NCBI GenBank assembly: GCA_045533955.1
Contig: JAZSIU010000051.1
Location: 1-43,451 of the forward strand
DNA from: HGM04593 sp045533955
GTDB taxonomy: Bacteria > Bacteroidota > Bacteroidia > Bacteroidales > Bacteroidaceae
DNA length: 43,451 bases
Reading direction: 5' to 3'
In this document: in pieces, positions 41,120 to 43,451 of the stretch
Numbering within the stretch: position 1 is the first letter of the stretch
How the letters are laid out: every line of letters starts with the position of its first letter
Translations under genes and position numbers: made by a program
The notes under the pieces: model-generated
The model's input: the letters and a program-made list of their open reading frames with translations, nothing else
What the model was told of the DNA's origin: nothing
Database searches by the model: none

Positions 41120-42472
41120 CTATTTATTGGAATTATTATTCTCGAGGGTGAGTTTATAGGGCAGCCCCTCAATTTTGCTGTACGGATAGTTGGCCTCCAA
41201 CATTCCGCTGATGATTGTATCGCGTGCCGAGGTACTCTGGTAGGGGAATAGGTCGAACATTGGCATTATGGATGCAAAATGCTCCATAATCTCGGCCTGA
41301 ATACTCTCGTATTGTTTCCAATCGGTGGTATTTGTGAAGCAGTAAAATTGCAGTGGCAGACCGTTGCCTGTGGGCTCGAGCGTGCGCACCATTATGAGCA
41401 TATCTTTTCGTATGCGCGGGTGATGCGTGAGGTACATCTCGGCGTATGCTCTGAAGAGCCCCACGTTAGTCTCTATTGTTCCGTTCACAATGCCTGCGCT
41501 GTTGTCGGTATTCGACATTTTGCCGTCGCTCTTTTGCGCTGTTTTAAGGTCGATATATTCGGCAAAGGAGGGGGCGATTTTTTTTACTTTCTCGAGGTAC
41601 TCTTCGCTGCACGGCCTAATATTGTCGAGCTTCACGGTGTATCCGCGTGCGATGCGTCGTCCGCCGCTATCACCCATCCCCCGCCAATTGACAAAGCTCT
41701 CATTTATAAGCGTATAAGGCGGGATTGTGGCTATTGTGTTATCGAAATTCTGTACTTTGACGATTGTCAGAGAAATATCGGTTACAACACCGTTTATGGA
41801 GCTTCCCGGCATCTGAATCCAGTCGCCAATGCGCACCATATCATTTTCGAGCAGCAGGAATCCGCCCACAAAGCCCATTATCGTGTCCTTTGCAACAAGC
41901 ATTAGCACGGCCGCAAATGCGCCTAATCCACCAATCAGATAGAGCGGCGACTTATCGGTTATTATTGATATTGCAAGGATTGTCATTATTATATAGACAA
42001 TTATTTTGGCTACCTGCACAAAGCCTTTTATGGGGCGGTTGCGATATTTGCTGTTGCGAAAAGCCGTCTCGCCCACAGCACTGATAAGGCTGTTTATTGC
42101 GCGCGCAAGCATAATGATAAAATAGAGCCATACAATCATCCTTGTGTAGTGCAGGATGATGGGGCTGTCGGCAAAGACAACGGGCAGTAGGGTGTTCATA
42201 ATGAGCGGCGGCAGAATGTGCGTCTGTTTGCGCAGCACATTGTGTTCGTTCAATTTTGTGAGAAAGGTATATTCACGCATTTTCTGTATGCGCCACAGGG
42301 TAAATTGTGCGATGCGATACGCTACCTCGGCAATGATGAATGCCACAAGTGCTATGATGAGCAGATAGAGCACGGGGTCTATGGCCTCGAGCACTCTCTC
42401 GGGGAGGCCTAATCTTGCAAGCACACTTTTGATCCACTCAATAATATCTTTTGCGATTAGAGCTATTTTCAT
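41120..42472 (-). CDS. MscS-family mechanosensitive channel (YbdG-like)
   Basis: A 450-residue inner-membrane channel. Five or so helices occupy about residues 25-210; the pore helix and beta domain follow: GGLGAFAAVLMLVAKDTIMG, then GGFLLLENDMVRIGDWIQMPG (split near 200-235) match the MscS core. The large C-terminal soluble domain and length fit the YbdG/MscM-type miniconductance members rather than small MscS. It responds to hypo-osmotic stress in characterised relatives. Tandem repeats lie in the upstream region shared with the thioesterase gene. Confidence 0.92.
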   Translation of the reverse strand: MKIALIAKDIIEWIKSVLARLGLPERVLEAIDPVLYLLIIALVAFIIAEVAYRIAQFTLWRIQKMREYTFLTKLNEHNVLRKQTHILPPLIMNTLLPVVFADSPIILHYTRMIVWLYFIIMLARAINSLISAVGETAFRNSKYRNRPIKGFVQVAKIIVYIIMTILAISIITDKSPLYLIGGLGAFAAVLMLVAKDTIMGFVGGFLLLENDMVRIGDWIQMPGSSINGVVTDISLTIVKVQNFDNTIATIPPYTLINESFVNWRGMGDSGGRRIARGYTVKLDNIRPCSEEYLEKVKKIAPSFAEYIDLKTAQKSDGKMSNTDNSAGIVNGTIETNVGLFRAYAEMYLTHHPRIRKDMLIMVRTLEPTGNGLPLQFYCFTNTTDWKQYESIQAEIMEHFASIMPMFDLFPYQSTSARDTIISGMLEANYPYSKIEGLPYKLTLENNNSNK

Positions 42473-42550
42473 TGTTTTTTAGGATTTTAAATAGTTGCTT
42501 ACTATTAACAAAATAATTTACTATTCTTGTTCGTTTGGATTGTAAGATTC

Positions 42551-42800
42551 TTGCGGCCGATATACATTGGCACTCGCGGTGAAAAATATTGAAGTAAACT
42601 TCATATTTCTCGCTCGTTTATTCGTCATTGGCCTTGCGGCCGATATACATTGGCACTCGCTGTGAAAAATATTGAAGTAAACTTCATATTTCTCGCTCGT
42701 TTATTTGTCATTGGCCTTGCGGCCGATATACATTAGCACTCGCGGTGAGAAAAAACAAAGACCACTTTGTTTTTTTCTCGCTCGTTTATTTGTATATTCG
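42551..42800. repeat. three tandem 83-bp hairpin-bearing repeats
   Basis: Units begin with TTGCGGCCGATATACATT at 42551, 42634 and 42717. Copies 1 and 2 differ at only two of 83 positions. Each has CACTCGC on the left and TCTCGCTCGTTTATT on the right of a hairpin. In copies 1 and 2 the stem is built on TTGAAGT/ACTTCA; in copy 3 it is replaced by GAGAAAAAACAAAG paired with CTTTGTTTTTTTCTC. The third unit runs into TATATTCG, the likely thioesterase promoter box. A decayed unit end may precede copy 1 (42530-42550). Confidence 0.9.
42766..42800 (+). promoter_or_regulatory. candidate promoter of the small thioesterase gene
   Basis: TATATTCG at 42793-42800 with TTTG at 42766-42769, 23 bp upstream. 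The TTTG lies in the right arm of the third repeat's hairpin, so the repeat would contribute to the promoter. The leader is about 12 nt. Confidence 0.4.
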
Positions 42801-42817
42801 CAGATAAAACAAAAAAT

Positions 42818-43192
42818 ATGCTTAAAGAAGGAACAACATACACGGCAACAACCGTCGTAACCGATGAGAAATGTGCGCATCACGTAGGGTCGGGTGCGCT
42901 ACCCGTATTTTCAACCCCGTCGCTCGTGGCACTGATGGAAAATGCTGCTATGCAGGCAGTGGCACCCTCTCTGCCCGAGGGTAGCACAACCGTGGGCGGT
43001 GCAATAAACATTCTGCACACACGTCCCAGCGCAATAGGGCAAGAGGCAAGCGCAACAGCAACCCTCGTAGCCATTGATGGGCGCAAACTCACATTCAGCG
43101 TTACCGCCTGCGATAAGAACGGCCCGATAGGCGAGGGCACACACGTGCGATTCATCGTCGATGCCCGGCGGTTTATGGAAAAAGTGAAATAA
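42818..43192 (+). CDS. small hotdog thioesterase, FlK-like
   Basis: A 124-residue single hotdog-fold protein. It resembles the fluoroacetyl-CoA thioesterase FlK group: H21-H22-V-G-S-G is followed by T33, E41 and H67, which keep the exact spacing of FlK's T42, E50 and H76 catalytic residues. Members without the fluoroacetate context are thought to hydrolyse various acyl-CoAs, so substrate is open. The ATG at 42818 is chosen because the in-frame upstream start at 42767 would translate the repeat hairpin and promoter. Divergent from the MscS-type gene. Confidence 0.85.
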   Translation: MLKEGTTYTATTVVTDEKCAHHVGSGALPVFSTPSLVALMENAAMQAVAPSLPEGSTTVGGAINILHTRPSAIGQEASATATLVAIDGRKLTFSVTACDKNGPIGEGTHVRFIVDARRFMEKVK

Positions 43193-43327
43193 CGGCTCAG
43201 TAGAAATTTACTGTGAACAAGAATAAATTTGTTATTTCTCACCATCAAGAACAGCAGCATATAATAATACGTGCAAAAGGTTATTTTTAATTAAATATTG
43301 CACCATAAAAAAGAAATTCAATGTAGG

Positions 43328-43434
43328 TACGATTGTTTTAAGGAAAAAGTGAGAGGTATGTTTAACCGCTACTTAGACGCTTGTTTACAAGCGACTAAGT
43401 GAGGGCGATCCGCAGCACCCTTAAAACAATCGTA
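43328..43434. other. nested inverted-repeat element
   Basis: A 16-bp perfect inverted repeat (43328-43343 with 43419-43434, TACGATTGTTTTAAGG and its complement) encloses 75 bp that contain a second 14-nt dyad with one mismatch (43371-43384 with 43387-43400, ACTTAGACGCTTGT/ACAAGCGACTAAGT) with a two-base centre. No ORF is present. It could be a structured RNA, a MITE-like element with terminal inverted repeats, or part of a regulatory leader for a gene beyond the window. Confidence 0.6.
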
Positions 43435-43451
43435 AACCGAAATGACAAGCA

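Larger units (their letters stand above)
42473..42817. other. divergent intergenic region with tandem repeats
   Basis: A 345-bp region between the starts of the MscS-type channel (minus) and the small thioesterase (plus). The 78 bp next to the channel are AT-rich with a possible TAttTTG box on the minus strand; the rest consists of three tandem repeats and the thioesterase promoter. Confidence 0.7.

Noticed and set aside
42551..42800. CRISPR array
   Set aside because: The 83-bp units are directly adjacent without variable spacers, and no cas gene is nearby.
42767..42817. 17-residue extension of the FlK-like thioesterase
   Set aside because: It would translate the repeat hairpin and the TATATTCG promoter box; the hotdog fold starts at 42818.
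43328..43434. tRNA or insertion sequence
   Set aside because: No cloverleaf with a CCA-type acceptor fits and there is no transposase ORF; kept only as an unassigned structured element.

Overview
The window reads as chromosomal DNA from a member of the Bacteroidota, most likely Bacteroidales. Supporting signs are repeated TTTG / TAnnTTTG-type promoters (often in the TATCTTCG form), absence of clear Shine-Dalgarno sequences, a type IX secretion (T9SS) sorting tail on a glycosidase, DUF4296, DUF4301 and DUF1573 proteins, an animal/fungal-type (GT3) glycogen synthase, and a V-type ATPase operon of the Chlamydia/spirochaete layout. I see no rRNA, tRNA, CRISPR array, transposase or prophage gene. 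Gene density and operon structure look like ordinary core genome.

Layout. 1-523 is non-coding, with a possible small-RNA unit (promoter to terminator, about 98-240) and a candidate promoter for the V-ATPase operon. 524-8035 is the V-ATPase operon ntpE-DUF2764-ntpA-ntpB-ntpD-ntpI-ntpK, closed by a strong terminator. 8548-12860 holds glycogen synthase and alpha-glucan phosphorylase, a glycogen turnover pair. On the minus strand, 16595 down to 13007, are mltG, a GH20 beta-hexosaminidase and a BadF/NAGK-type amino-sugar kinase. Divergent from mltG is a 1270-residue secreted GH85 endo-beta-N-acetylglucosaminidase (16823-20635). Together the GH85, GH20 and kinase could strip and use N-glycan GlcNAc. 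Glutamate dehydrogenase follows (minus), then a sugar-kinase/RapZ-C fusion protein (plus).

24411-30026 is an ileS-dksA-lspA-lipoprotein-small ORF operon with overlapping stops and starts. 30258-33532 carries a DASS/SLC13 anion transporter, a LysR regulator and an acyl-ACP thioesterase. 33621-37003 (minus) has a short FNT-family channel, a DUF1573 protein and a RelA-type (p)ppGpp synthetase with a degenerate hydrolase domain. 37184-38707 is a DUF4301 protein. 38791-42472 (minus) encodes ALDH, SDR and an MscS-type channel. The right end has three tandem 83-bp hairpin repeats, a small FlK-like thioesterase and a nested inverted-repeat structure.

Most notable: (i) the isoleucyl-tRNA synthetase has its HIGH motif swapped to GIHH, the form linked with mupirocin hyper-resistance; (ii) the V-ATPase proteolipid keeps every residue I recall for the Na+ site of Enterococcus hirae NtpK, at a constant offset, suggesting a sodium pump; (iii) an AmgK-like kinase is fused to a RapZ C-terminal (amino-sugar-phosphate-sensing) domain; (iv) tandem repeats keep a hairpin whose sequence is replaced in one copy; (v) a terminal nested inverted repeat could be a structured RNA or a small mobile element. 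All functions are inferred by reading; no searches were run.
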